Source: GCA-002704185 sp902588515
GTDB lineage: Bacteria > Pseudomonadota > Alphaproteobacteria > Pelagibacterales > Pelagibacteraceae
Reading direction: 5' to 3'
Assembly (NCBI GenBank): GCA_902588515.1
Contig: CACIPP010000006.1
Coordinates: 1 to 33,369 of the forward strand
DNA: 33,369 nt
Shown: positions 8,426-15,046 of the stretch, piece after piece
How positions within the stretch are numbered: the first letter of the stretch is position 1
How the letters are laid out: each line of letters starts with the position of its first letter
Made by a program: the position numbers and the translations under genes
The notes under the pieces: generated by a model
What the model saw: the letters and a program-made list of their open reading frames with translations, nothing else
What the model was told of the DNA's origin: nothing
The model's database searches: none

Positions 8426-8911
8426 TTAAAAATTTTGCGTACAGTTATACTTTTTTTTATATTTTTTCCATTTCTCTTGAACTTGACCTGCGGATAAAAT
8501 TGTAGATATTTGATCGCTTCTTCTTTTTTCAATCCAATTTGTCATTTTGGAGTTATATTCAGATTTATATTTTGTGAAAGTTGACTCGCACGTATCAAAG
8601 CTACTAGGTAGTGATAATATTCCAAATGCTATCATCAAATATAGCACTGGAGTTTCTTTATAAGTTTCTTTTTTTAAAAAATAATCTTTTTTTCTATCAA
8701 AGTATAACCAGAGATATGCAATTAAAAGTATAACATAGCTAGGTATCACAAACCAATCAGCTCTAAAATTAGGTCCTGAAATTGTGTTAAGAGAAAATTC
8801 CACTATAAAAATTATTACTATCATAACGGCCATATCAAAGAACATTCCTGTTACGAAACCTTTCTTCCTATTTTTTTTATGATATTCAATTATCGTATTT
8901 ATAAATTTCAT
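8426..8911 (-). CDS. Uncharacterised three-helix membrane protein, paralogue A
   Basis: I recognise no family. The protein has 161 residues from the ATG at 8911; a GTG at 8914 would add one residue. Predicted helices span about 20-40, 52-71 and 88-103. The helix 2-3 loop DRKKDYFLKKETYK is strongly basic and so cytoplasmic, which places the C-terminal tail outside. The tail carries Cys108 (FDTCES) and Cys157 (KKKYNC), matching the two tail cysteines of paralogue B. The start overlaps the end of the prpE gene in TGATG (or GTGATG), and paralogue B begins right after its stop. The three genes therefore look like one operon on the minus strand. Confidence 0.8.
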   Translation of the reverse strand: MKFINTIIEYHKKNRKKGFVTGMFFDMAVMIVIIFIVEFSLNTISGPNFRADWFVIPSYVILLIAYLWLYFDRKKDYFLKKETYKETPVLYLMIAFGILSLPSSFDTCESTFTKYKSEYNSKMTNWIEKRRSDQISTILSAGQVQEKWKKYKKKYNCTQNF

Positions 8912-10797
8912 CACAGCACCCCACTTTTTGTTAATGAATCTTTAATTTCGTCTAAAATAGCTGGATCGTCAATAGTTGCTGGCATTTTATATTCCTCTTT
9001 ATCTGCTATTTTTCTCATAGTTCCCCTCAATACTTTTCCTGATCTCGTTTTTGGTAATCTCTGAATAACAATTGCTGTTTTAAAAGCAGCGACAGGACCA
9101 ATTTTATCTCTAATCATTTTTACGCATTCTTTGCTAATTTCATCGTGTGGACGATTTACTCCTGATTTTAAAACAATTAGACCAATAGGGATTTGTCCCT
9201 TAAGACTATCTGCTATTCCAATTACCGCACACTCAGCAACATCTTTATGTTCTGATAAAACTTCCTCCATAGACCCAGTAGATAATCTGTGACCAGCTGT
9301 ATTAATTATGTCATCAGTTCGTGACATAATCCAAACGTAACCGTCTTCATCCATATGACCCGCATCGTATGTTTGATAAAAACCTGGATAGTTGCTCATA
9401 TAATTATCTTTGTATCTTTTATCTGCATTCCACAATGTTGGGAATGTACTTGGTGGCAAAGGTAACTTGACGCAAATATCTCCCATCTCGCCACGTTTCG
9501 CCTCACTTCCATCTGGTTTTAATACTTTTACGTCATAACCTGGAGCAGGTTTTCCTGCGGAACCATATTTAGTTGGAAACAATCCCATGCCTTTATAATT
9601 TCCTGCAATAGTCCAACTTGTTTCTGTTTGCCACCAGTGATCAATTACAGGTTTTTTTAAAAGTCCTTCAGCCCAATGAATTGTATCTGGATCTGCACGC
9701 TCACCCGCTAGATAAAGAGCTTCAAATTTTGATAAATCATATTTTTTAAAAAATTCTCCATTTGGATCTTCTTTTTTTATTGCCCTAAAAGCAGTTGGTG
9801 CAGTAAATAAAGTTTTTACTTTGTATTCTGATATTACCCTCCAAAATGCACCTGCATCTGGAGTTCCAACCGGCTTACCTTCGAAAATAACTGTGGTGCA
9901 TCCATGAAACAAAGGTCCGTAAACTATGTATGAGTGTCCGACAATCCATCCTATATCACTTGCAGACCACCAAATATCTGTTGGATCTATGTCATAAATA
10001 TTTTTCATTGTCCACTTTAGGCCTACTATATGACCGCCAATGTCTCTTAAAATTCCTTTTGGTACTCCCGTTGTTCCAGAAGTATATAAAATATATGCTG
10101 GATCGTTTGCATCACATTCAACACAATCCACTGCATTTGCGCCACCTATAAATTCTTGCCAGTCAACATCATCTCCATCTAGGTTTGCTTTGTGTTTATC
10201 TCTTTGAAAGATCACAGTTTTTTCTATTTTATGTTTTGCTATTTTTTTTGCACCGTCAAGAAGTGGTTTATATTCCACAACTCTACCAGGTTCTAATCCA
10301 CATGATGCGGATAAAATTAATCTTGCTTTTGAGTCATCAATACGACTTGCAAGTTCGTTTGAAGCAAACCCTCCAAATACTACGGAGTGAACCGCACCAA
10401 TTCGTCCGCATGCTAGCATAGCCATAATTGCCTCTGGTATCATTGGCATATAAATAATGACACGATCCCCTTTTTTTATTCCATATCTTTGTAAAGCCCC
10501 TGCTAATTCCGCAGTTTTATCTCTAAGTTCTTTGTAAGAAAATTTTTTTTTAACATTAATCATTGCACTATCGTAGATTAATGCTGTTCTATCTCCATTA
10601 CCTTCATCAACGTGTCTGTCTAGCGCATTATAGCAAGTATTTATTTTTCCACCTCTAAACCATTTATAAAATGGTGGGCCATCAGTATGGACAACTTTAT
10701 CGAATTTCCTCATCCATTTCACATCTTCTGCAGCATTACCCCAAAATGTGTTTGGATCGTTTAATGAACTTTTAAATATCTCTTCGTATTTACTCAA
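8911..10797 (-). CDS. prpE: Propionyl-CoA synthetase (AMP-forming acyl-CoA ligase)
   Basis: This is a 628-residue ANL-superfamily ligase that activates a short carboxylate to its CoA thioester via an acyl-adenylate. The segment SASCGLEPGRVVEYKPLLD and TSGTTGVPKG followed by RDIGGH resemble PrpE more than acetyl-CoA synthetase. WWQTETSW and the C-terminal catalytic Lys588 in RSGKVLRG are also present. Acetate as an alternative substrate cannot be excluded. The start is a TTG at 10797: it is preceded after five bases by a strong Shine-Dalgarno sequence AGGGGA (10808-10803), and no ATG is available near the family's usual N-terminus. It heads an operon with the two membrane paralogues and is divergent from proteorhodopsin. 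Confidence 0.92.
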   Translation of the reverse strand: MSKYEEIFKSSLNDPNTFWGNAAEDVKWMRKFDKVVHTDGPPFYKWFRGGKINTCYNALDRHVDEGNGDRTALIYDSAMINVKKKFSYKELRDKTAELAGALQRYGIKKGDRVIIYMPMIPEAIMAMLACGRIGAVHSVVFGGFASNELASRIDDSKARLILSASCGLEPGRVVEYKPLLDGAKKIAKHKIEKTVIFQRDKHKANLDGDDVDWQEFIGGANAVDCVECDANDPAYILYTSGTTGVPKGILRDIGGHIVGLKWTMKNIYDIDPTDIWWSASDIGWIVGHSYIVYGPLFHGCTTVIFEGKPVGTPDAGAFWRVISEYKVKTLFTAPTAFRAIKKEDPNGEFFKKYDLSKFEALYLAGERADPDTIHWAEGLLKKPVIDHWWQTETSWTIAGNYKGMGLFPTKYGSAGKPAPGYDVKVLKPDGSEAKRGEMGDICVKLPLPPSTFPTLWNADKRYKDNYMSNYPGFYQTYDAGHMDEDGYVWIMSRTDDIINTAGHRLSTGSMEEVLSEHKDVAECAVIGIADSLKGQIPIGLIVLKSGVNRPHDEISKECVKMIRDKIGPVAAFKTAIVIQRLPKTRSGKVLRGTMRKIADKEEYKMPATIDDPAILDEIKDSLTKSGVL

Positions 10798-11020
10798 ATG
10801 AATCCCCTGAAATTAAAATAACTAAATATATTGTTAATTTTAACCGAATTAGTGGATAAAATGCAATTTTTTAAAAAAAATCAATAAAATCAATAGTTTA
10901 TATATACGTGACAGGTGTTCCTTAAATCTTAAAACTCTAGTAAAAAGGCGGCTAAGAACTGCGAATTCAAAGAAATTTGTTTTCGCATTTTTTGTTTAAA
11001 CAAAAAGGGAGAAAAAAAAT
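10798..11020 (+). promoter_or_regulatory. prpE/proteorhodopsin divergent intergenic region and proteorhodopsin leader
   Basis: This 223-base region holds the start signals of both genes. For proteorhodopsin, TTGTTA (10831-10836) and GATAAA (10855-10860), 18 bases apart, are a weak promoter candidate; a TATATA element near 10899-10906 is another. The leader then contains an unusual GC-richer stretch (GGCGGCTAAGAACTGCG, about 10947-10963) able to form a small hairpin. A perfect 18-base palindrome follows at 10989-11006. Last comes the Shine-Dalgarno sequence AGGGAG (11006-11011), nine bases before the ATG. No open reading frame is evident. Confidence 0.55.
10989..11006. repeat. Perfect 18-bp palindrome abutting the proteorhodopsin ribosome-binding site
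   Basis: TTTTTGTTTAAACAAAAA is identical to its own reverse complement. Its right edge touches the AGGGAG ribosome-binding site, so either a protein bound to the DNA or a hairpin in the mRNA at this spot could influence expression. A T immediately to the left and the GGG to the right do not extend the symmetry. Confidence 0.75.
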
Positions 11021-11722
11021 ATGAAAACAACCTTTTTAGCTACAAATGATTTTACAGGAATTAGTTTCTGGGTCATTTCAATGGCTATGTTAGCTGCTAC
11101 AGTATTTTTCTTTGTAGAAAGAAATTCTGTAAAAGCTTCTTGGAGAACTTCGGTTACTCTTATGGGTTTAGTTTGTGGTATCGCATTTGTTCATTACATG
11201 TACATGAGAAATGTTTGGGTAACTACAGGCGCAACTCCAACAGTTTATAGATATGTAGACTGGTTATTAACTGTTCCATTACAGATGTTAGAGTTTTACT
11301 TTATTCTTTCAGCTGTACGTAAAGTTCCAACTGGAATTTTCTGGAGATTATTAATCGGTACAGTAGTTATGCTTGCAGCTGGTTACTTAGGTGAAGCTGG
11401 CATGATTAACCCAACAGCTGGTTTCGTAGTAGGAATGGCTGGATGGATATACATTCTGTATGAAATCTTTGCAGGTGAAGCAGGTACAATTGCGAGCAAG
11501 ATGAGAGGTCCAGGCGCAGAAGCATTTAATTTCTGTAAGTGGGTCGTAACTATCGGCTGGGCAATTTATCCTTTAGGTTACCTATTTGGTTACTTAATGG
11601 GCAATGTAGATGAAATTACTCTAAATATCATTTACAACCTAGCTGACTTCCTAAACAAAATCGGTTTTGGTTTAGTTATTTACGCTGCTGCTAAAGCAAT
11701 GACGCCAGCGTCTCAAAGATAA
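11021..11722 (+). CDS. Proteorhodopsin, predicted blue-absorbing light-driven proton pump
   Basis: This is a seven-helix retinal protein of 233 residues. The Schiff-base lysine is Lys213 in NLADFLNKIGFG. The primary proton acceptor Asp80 lies in RYVDWLLTVPLQ, with Arg77 beside it. The carboxyl proton donor is Glu91, and His58 in VHYMYMR matches the acceptor's histidine partner. Together these mark an outward proton pump. Gln88 occupies the spectral-tuning position (105 in the reference protein), where Gln gives blue and Leu or Met green absorption. The protein begins MKTTFLATNDFTGISFW, directly at the mature N-terminus, and lacks the cleavable signal peptide of many proteorhodopsins. A strong ribosome site precedes it and a strong terminator follows. 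No retinal-synthesis gene is in the window. Confidence 0.97.
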   Translation: MKTTFLATNDFTGISFWVISMAMLAATVFFFVERNSVKASWRTSVTLMGLVCGIAFVHYMYMRNVWVTTGATPTVYRYVDWLLTVPLQMLEFYFILSAVRKVPTGIFWRLLIGTVVMLAAGYLGEAGMINPTAGFVVGMAGWIYILYEIFAGEAGTIASKMRGPGAEAFNFCKWVVTIGWAIYPLGYLFGYLMGNVDEITLNIIYNLADFLNKIGFGLVIYAAAKAMTPASQR

Positions 11723-11741
11723 TTAAAACTTAATTAAAAAA

Positions 11742-12749
11742 TTAAAGGCCCGTCTTCTGGCGGGCCTTTTTTTTACCCCAAGCAAAAAATGAATTTAAAT
11801 AAATAAAATTGTCCTTATATTTAATTTTGTTTTTATAATCCTTTTTTAAAAATTTTGCCCCATCAAGATCTAAAACTTTACTATATTTGGCATATCTTAA
11901 TATAGGTATGATTGATAAGGATGAACTAACCATACACCCAAGCATAATATTTAATTTATACTTTTTACAAAGACGAATAGCAGAAAATATATTTTGGTCA
12001 CATCCAAACTTATCTACTTTAAGATTTACCCATTTATAAACGTTATAATCAAGTTTTTTATTATGGTAAAAGTCTTCATCAGCACAAAAAGGTATTTTAG
12101 TTTTTACTTTTTTTAATTTTTTCTGCTCACCTACTTTTAAAGGTTGCTCAATGAATAAAATATTATAGTTTTCTAATTTTTTTATATTTTTTTTTAAAAA
12201 CTGAAAAGACCAGCCCTCATTTGCGTCTATTATAATTTTTGCTTTGCTATTAAAAAATTTTATTAAATTGAGAATTTTTAAAACATTTTTTTCATTCAAT
12301 TTAATTTTGATTAGTTTAAGCTTTCTAATTATATTTTTCTTAATTTTAATCTCTTGTATTGATTGTATTGGCAGAGTAATAAAGGTTTCATATTTTTTCT
12401 TTAATTTAAAAAAACTTAAATAGTTTTTAGTACTTTTCTGAATTTTTACGTCAAGTAATGCATTTTGTAACGCCGCTTGTAGAGAAAGACTTTTAATTTT
12501 AGATATATCGTTTATAACCAAAGTTTTTTTAATGTATGAGGTGATATCTTTTAAATTTTCGTTGTATCTCTTATATTCAACACATTCACCGCACCCAGTA
12601 TAATCATTTTTTTTAGCCAATATGAATAGTGTTTTGACTGTGCTTTTTGTACCTCTAGAAATTTTGAATTTAGAGTGTAATTTATGGCTTAATCTTTGAT
12701 ATGAAATTGTATAATTTTTATAAATCACTGTTGTTATTAATATACTCAT
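11742..12749 (-). CDS. Enolase-superfamily dipeptide (L-Ala-D/L-Glu) epimerase
   Basis: This is a 335-residue member of the MR/MLE branch of the enolase superfamily. The catalytic frame is visible: KIK (Lys148/Lys150), Asp175 in IIDANEGW, Glu201 in IEQPL, Asp224 in ADEDF, and a lysine in NLKVDKFG (Lys244/Lys247). MLGCMVSSSLSI and DLDGAKF are typical of L-Ala-D/L-Glu epimerases, which help recycle murein peptides. Substrate specificity within this superfamily is hard to read from sequence, so another dipeptide is possible. The last ten or so codons and the stop lie inside the proteorhodopsin terminator hairpin. The start is 16 bases from the start of the divergent ferredoxin gene. Confidence 0.85.
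   Translation of the reverse strand: MSILITTVIYKNYTISYQRLSHKLHSKFKISRGTKSTVKTLFILAKKNDYTGCGECVEYKRYNENLKDITSYIKKTLVINDISKIKSLSLQAALQNALLDVKIQKSTKNYLSFFKLKKKYETFITLPIQSIQEIKIKKNIIRKLKLIKIKLNEKNVLKILNLIKFFNSKAKIIIDANEGWSFQFLKKNIKKLENYNILFIEQPLKVGEQKKLKKVKTKIPFCADEDFYHNKKLDYNVYKWVNLKVDKFGCDQNIFSAIRLCKKYKLNIMLGCMVSSSLSIIPILRYAKYSKVLDLDGAKFLKKDYKNKIKYKDNFIYLNSFFAWGKKKARQKTGL
11744..11774 (+). terminator. Strong intrinsic terminator of proteorhodopsin, probably bidirectional
   Basis: AAAGGCCCG and CGGGCCTTT form a nine-base-pair stem around the loop TCTTCTGG, followed by an uninterrupted run of T. It starts 21 bases after the proteorhodopsin stop. On the minus strand the same hairpin is followed by a T-rich tract (TTTAATTTTTT). 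It overlaps the last codons of the opposing epimerase gene and so can end both transcripts. Confidence 0.93.
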
Positions 12750-12765
12750 AGTTATAAAGCTTTAA

Positions 12766-13086
12766 ATGCCCAAAGTCACATATATAGAAGCATCCGGAAA
12801 AAAACATGAAATCCAAGTTGATGCAGGTTTGTCAATCATGGAAGGCGCAGTCCAAAATTCTGTTCCCGGGATTGATGCCGACTGCGGAGGATCTTGTGCT
12901 TGCGCGACTTGCCATGTTTATGTTGATGAACAATGGACTGAAAAAGTACCTGAAATTACAGATGCTGAAAAAGATATGCTAGATTTTGCATTTGAACCAA
13001 AAAAAAATAGCCGATTAAGTTGCCAATTGATTTTAGAAGATTCTCATGATGGAATTGTTGTAAACTTACCAAGCAAACAAGGATAG
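12766..13086 (+). CDS. [2Fe-2S] ferredoxin, adrenodoxin/FdxB type
   Basis: This is a 106-residue electron carrier. The cluster ligands are Cys40, Cys46, Cys49 and Cys86, spaced C-x5-C-x2-C-x36-C as in adrenodoxin-type ferredoxins; Cys44 is an additional cysteine inside the loop. Family segments IDADCGGSCACATCHVYV and RLSCQL are clear. It is five bases upstream of a ferredoxin reductase, its likely electron donor. The eventual electron acceptor is not evident here; these ferredoxins serve hydroxylases or Fe-S assembly in other organisms. Confidence 0.95.
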   Translation: MPKVTYIEASGKKHEIQVDAGLSIMEGAVQNSVPGIDADCGGSCACATCHVYVDEQWTEKVPEITDAEKDMLDFAFEPKKNSRLSCQLILEDSHDGIVVNLPSKQG

Positions 13087-13091
13087 TAATT

Positions 13092-14132
13092 ATGAATATT
13101 AAAACTGATGCATTAGTTATAGGAGCAGGGCCAGTTGGTTTATTTTCAGTATTTGAATTAGGAATAATGGGTTTAAAAGCCCATGTTGTTGATAATTTAG
13201 ATAAAATCGGGGGACAATGCATTGAATTATATCCTGATAAACCCATTTACGATATTCCTGCATTACCTAAATGTACAGGGGAAAGTTTAATTAACAATTT
13301 ACTTGAGCAAATTAAACCATTTAAAACAGAATTTCATTTAGGCGAAAGAGTGCAATCAATAAATAAAAATAATAGTAATTGGGTAGTAGAGACTAATTTA
13401 GGTAAAAAATTCGAAACTCCAAATATAATTATTGCTGGCGGAGTAGGCTCATTTGAACCAAGGAAAATTCCATTAGAGGGTGTAGAAAAATTTGATAATA
13501 CTAACCTGTTCTACGCTGTCAGGAACAAAGAGATTTTTAAAAATCAGTCTATTTGCATATTTGGTGGAGGGGACTCGGCTCTTGATTGGGCAGTTGACTT
13601 ATCAAATATTTGTAAAAAAATATATTTAGTTCATAGAAGAGATGATTTTAGAGCTGCACAGCACACCGTAAATCAAATGAATGAAATTAGTAAAACAGGA
13701 AAAATCGAAGTTTTAACTTCATTTCAGCCAAAAGAACTTATTGGTGAAAAACTTATAGAAAAAATTAGGATTACAAATTCTAATACCAATGAAGACAAGT
13801 TGCTTAAAGTTGACAGTGTGCTTGCTTTCTTTGGTTTAAAAATGGAGCTAGGACCAATTGCTGAATGGGGGCTTAATTTAGATAAAAAAAATATTAAGGT
13901 TAATGCAGAAAACTTTGAAACTAATGAAAAAGGTATTTTTGCAATTGGCGATATATGTCTTTACCCGGGTAAGCTCAAATTAATTCTTAGTGGCTTTCAT
14001 GAAGCAGCATTATGTGCTAAAAGTTGCTTTAAAAGGGCTAGACCAGACGAAAAATATGTATTTAGATTTACAACTTCATCGAGCGAGATACAGAAAAGAT
14101 TAGGTGTAAAAAATGATAATAAACAAAATTAG
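13092..14132 (+). CDS. Ferredoxin-NADP(+) reductase, thioredoxin-reductase-like (YumC type)
   Basis: This is a 346-residue flavoprotein with two dinucleotide-binding folds: GAGPVGLFS for FAD (about 11-19) and FGGGDSALDWA for NADPH. YPDKPIYDIPALP is typical of the YumC group of ferredoxin-NADP reductases. The redox CxxC of genuine thioredoxin reductases is absent, which excludes that function. It transfers electrons between NADPH and ferredoxin and is co-transcribed with the ferredoxin gene. Its 3' end overlaps the bactofilin gene by 20 bases. Confidence 0.93.
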   Translation: MNIKTDALVIGAGPVGLFSVFELGIMGLKAHVVDNLDKIGGQCIELYPDKPIYDIPALPKCTGESLINNLLEQIKPFKTEFHLGERVQSINKNNSNWVVETNLGKKFETPNIIIAGGVGSFEPRKIPLEGVEKFDNTNLFYAVRNKEIFKNQSICIFGGGDSALDWAVDLSNICKKIYLVHRRDDFRAAQHTVNQMNEISKTGKIEVLTSFQPKELIGEKLIEKIRITNSNTNEDKLLKVDSVLAFFGLKMELGPIAEWGLNLDKKNIKVNAENFETNEKGIFAIGDICLYPGKLKLILSGFHEAALCAKSCFKRARPDEKYVFRFTTSSSEIQKRLGVKNDNKQN

Positions 14133-14499
14133 GACCTTATTCTATTCCAAAGAAACAAAAAAAGTTGATGATCTATTTCCAACTAGATCTAATGTTTTAA
14201 ATTGTAGTTCTGATATAGAGTTCGATGGGACTTTATATTTTAATGGAACTGTAAATGGAAATGTAACCTGTAAAAATTTAAAAGCAGGATCAAGATCTTT
14301 AATAACGGGAAATATTAACTCTGATAATGTATTTGTTTTAGGTGAAGTGAGAGGTGATATCGAAGCAAATCGTGTTGCGATTGGTTCATCAGCAGTTGTT
14401 CATGGCAAAATATCTTACAATTCAATCAGCATTGAACCCAATGCCAAAATTCTTGGAAATTATTTTAAAAGAAAATCTAAACGAGTGTCTAAAAAATAA
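14113..14499 (+). CDS. Bactofilin-family cytoskeletal protein
   Basis: This is a 128-residue polymer-forming protein of the bactofilin (DUF583) family. After a short N-terminal arm come repeated right-handed beta-helix rungs (DGTLYFNGTVNGNVTCKNLKAG, then further GNI, GEVRGD, AVVHGKI and AKILGNY turns) and a basic tail KRKSKRVSKK. Bactofilins form filaments at membranes and act in cell shape and wall placement in other proteobacteria. Its start lies inside the ferredoxin reductase gene, so it may be translationally coupled. A functional tie to that redox pair is not evident. Confidence 0.9.
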   Translation: MIINKIRTLFYSKETKKVDDLFPTRSNVLNCSSDIEFDGTLYFNGTVNGNVTCKNLKAGSRSLITGNINSDNVFVLGEVRGDIEANRVAIGSSAVVHGKISYNSISIEPNAKILGNYFKRKSKRVSKK

Positions 14500-14505
14500 C
14501 CTTTG

Positions 14506-14514
14506 TTATCCACA
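14506..14514 (+). other. Isolated consensus DnaA-box sequence
   Basis: TTATCCACA, seven bases after the bactofilin stop codon, equals the strongest E. coli DnaA box. It stands alone, with no cluster of boxes or neighbouring origin genes, so it is not evidence of an origin. It could be a regulatory DnaA site for the SOS genes downstream or simply chance. Confidence 0.3.
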
Positions 14515-14612
14515 GAAATTTTTTCTCAAAGTTATATGTTCTCCTTTTGATTCATTTAAGATTCCATTTTGGACTCAAAATACAACCTGAAATATGTGCT
14601 ATTTTCAGCATC

Positions 14613-14647
14613 TTGACACTTATCAATAATTAGAACAAAATAAGAAC
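14613..14647 (+). promoter_or_regulatory. umuDC promoter with alphaproteobacterial LexA box
   Basis: A consensus -35 TTGACA lies at 14613-14618, with a weak -10 (CAAAAT or AAAATA) around 14636-14642. Across the -10 lies GAACAAAATAAGAAC (14633-14647), an exact GAAC-N7-GAAC direct repeat, the LexA operator known from alphaproteobacteria (GTTC-N7-GTTC on the other strand). The operator ends three bases before the umuD ATG, and transcription would begin at or just before the start codon. An imperfect hairpin (14587-14608) lies just upstream of the -35. Confidence 0.85.
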
Positions 14648-14650
14648 ATT

Positions 14651-15046
14651 ATGAAAGAAAAAATACCAATAATATTACAAAAGGTTTGCGCTGGCTTCCC
14701 TTCTCCAGCGACTGATTACGTGGAAGATGAAATTAACTTGAATGAAGAATTAATTGTTAATAAGGCGTCGACTTTTTTAATAAGAGTTCAAGGAAACTCG
14801 ATGGTAAATGAGAATATTTTTGAAGGAGATATACTTGTTGTAGATCGTAGCCTCAACTTAAAAAAAAATTCGATTGCAGTTTTAAATTTTGAAGGACAGT
14901 TAGTAGTAAAAAAAATAATTAAAAGACGAAATAGTTTTTTTCTCTTATCCAAAAACGGCAATCAAGCAAAAGAAACAGAAATCAATGAAAATAGCGATAT
15001 ACAAGTTTGGGGTATTGTAACCTATGTCATACATAAAACTACGTAA
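14651..15046 (+). CDS. umuD: UmuD, self-cleaving subunit of DNA polymerase V
   Basis: This 131-residue S24-family protein, on RecA-stimulated self-cleavage, would give the UmuD' subunit of the translesion polymerase. The cleavage site is Ala14-Gly15 in VCAGFPSPATDYVE. The catalytic Ser50 in GNSM and Lys87 in LVVKKI are 37 residues apart, as in E. coli (60 and 97). The arm before the cleavage site is only 14 residues against 24 in E. coli. It has no DNA-binding domain and is therefore not LexA. No Shine-Dalgarno sequence is seen, in line with a leaderless or near-leaderless message. It overlaps umuC by 23 bases. Confidence 0.95.
   Translation: MKEKIPIILQKVCAGFPSPATDYVEDEINLNEELIVNKASTFLIRVQGNSMVNENIFEGDILVVDRSLNLKKNSIAVLNFEGQLVVKKIIKRRNSFFLLSKNGNQAKETEINENSDIQVWGIVTYVIHKTT

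Noticed and set aside
8911..10797. Acetyl-CoA synthetase (acs)
   Set aside because: The SASCGLEPGRVV and RDIGGH segments resemble propionyl-CoA synthetase more closely, although acetate use remains possible.
13092..14132. Thioredoxin reductase
   Set aside because: No redox-active CxxC is present in the NADPH domain, and the gene follows a ferredoxin.
14538..14552. Second GTTC-N7-GATT sequence upstream of umuD as a further LexA box
   Set aside because: The second half differs from GTTC at two of four positions, too weak against the AT-rich background.
14354..14590. Open frame overlapping the end of bactofilin and the following intergenic region
   Set aside because: It shares most of its length with the bactofilin gene in another frame, and its unique tail covers the DnaA-like box without coding features.
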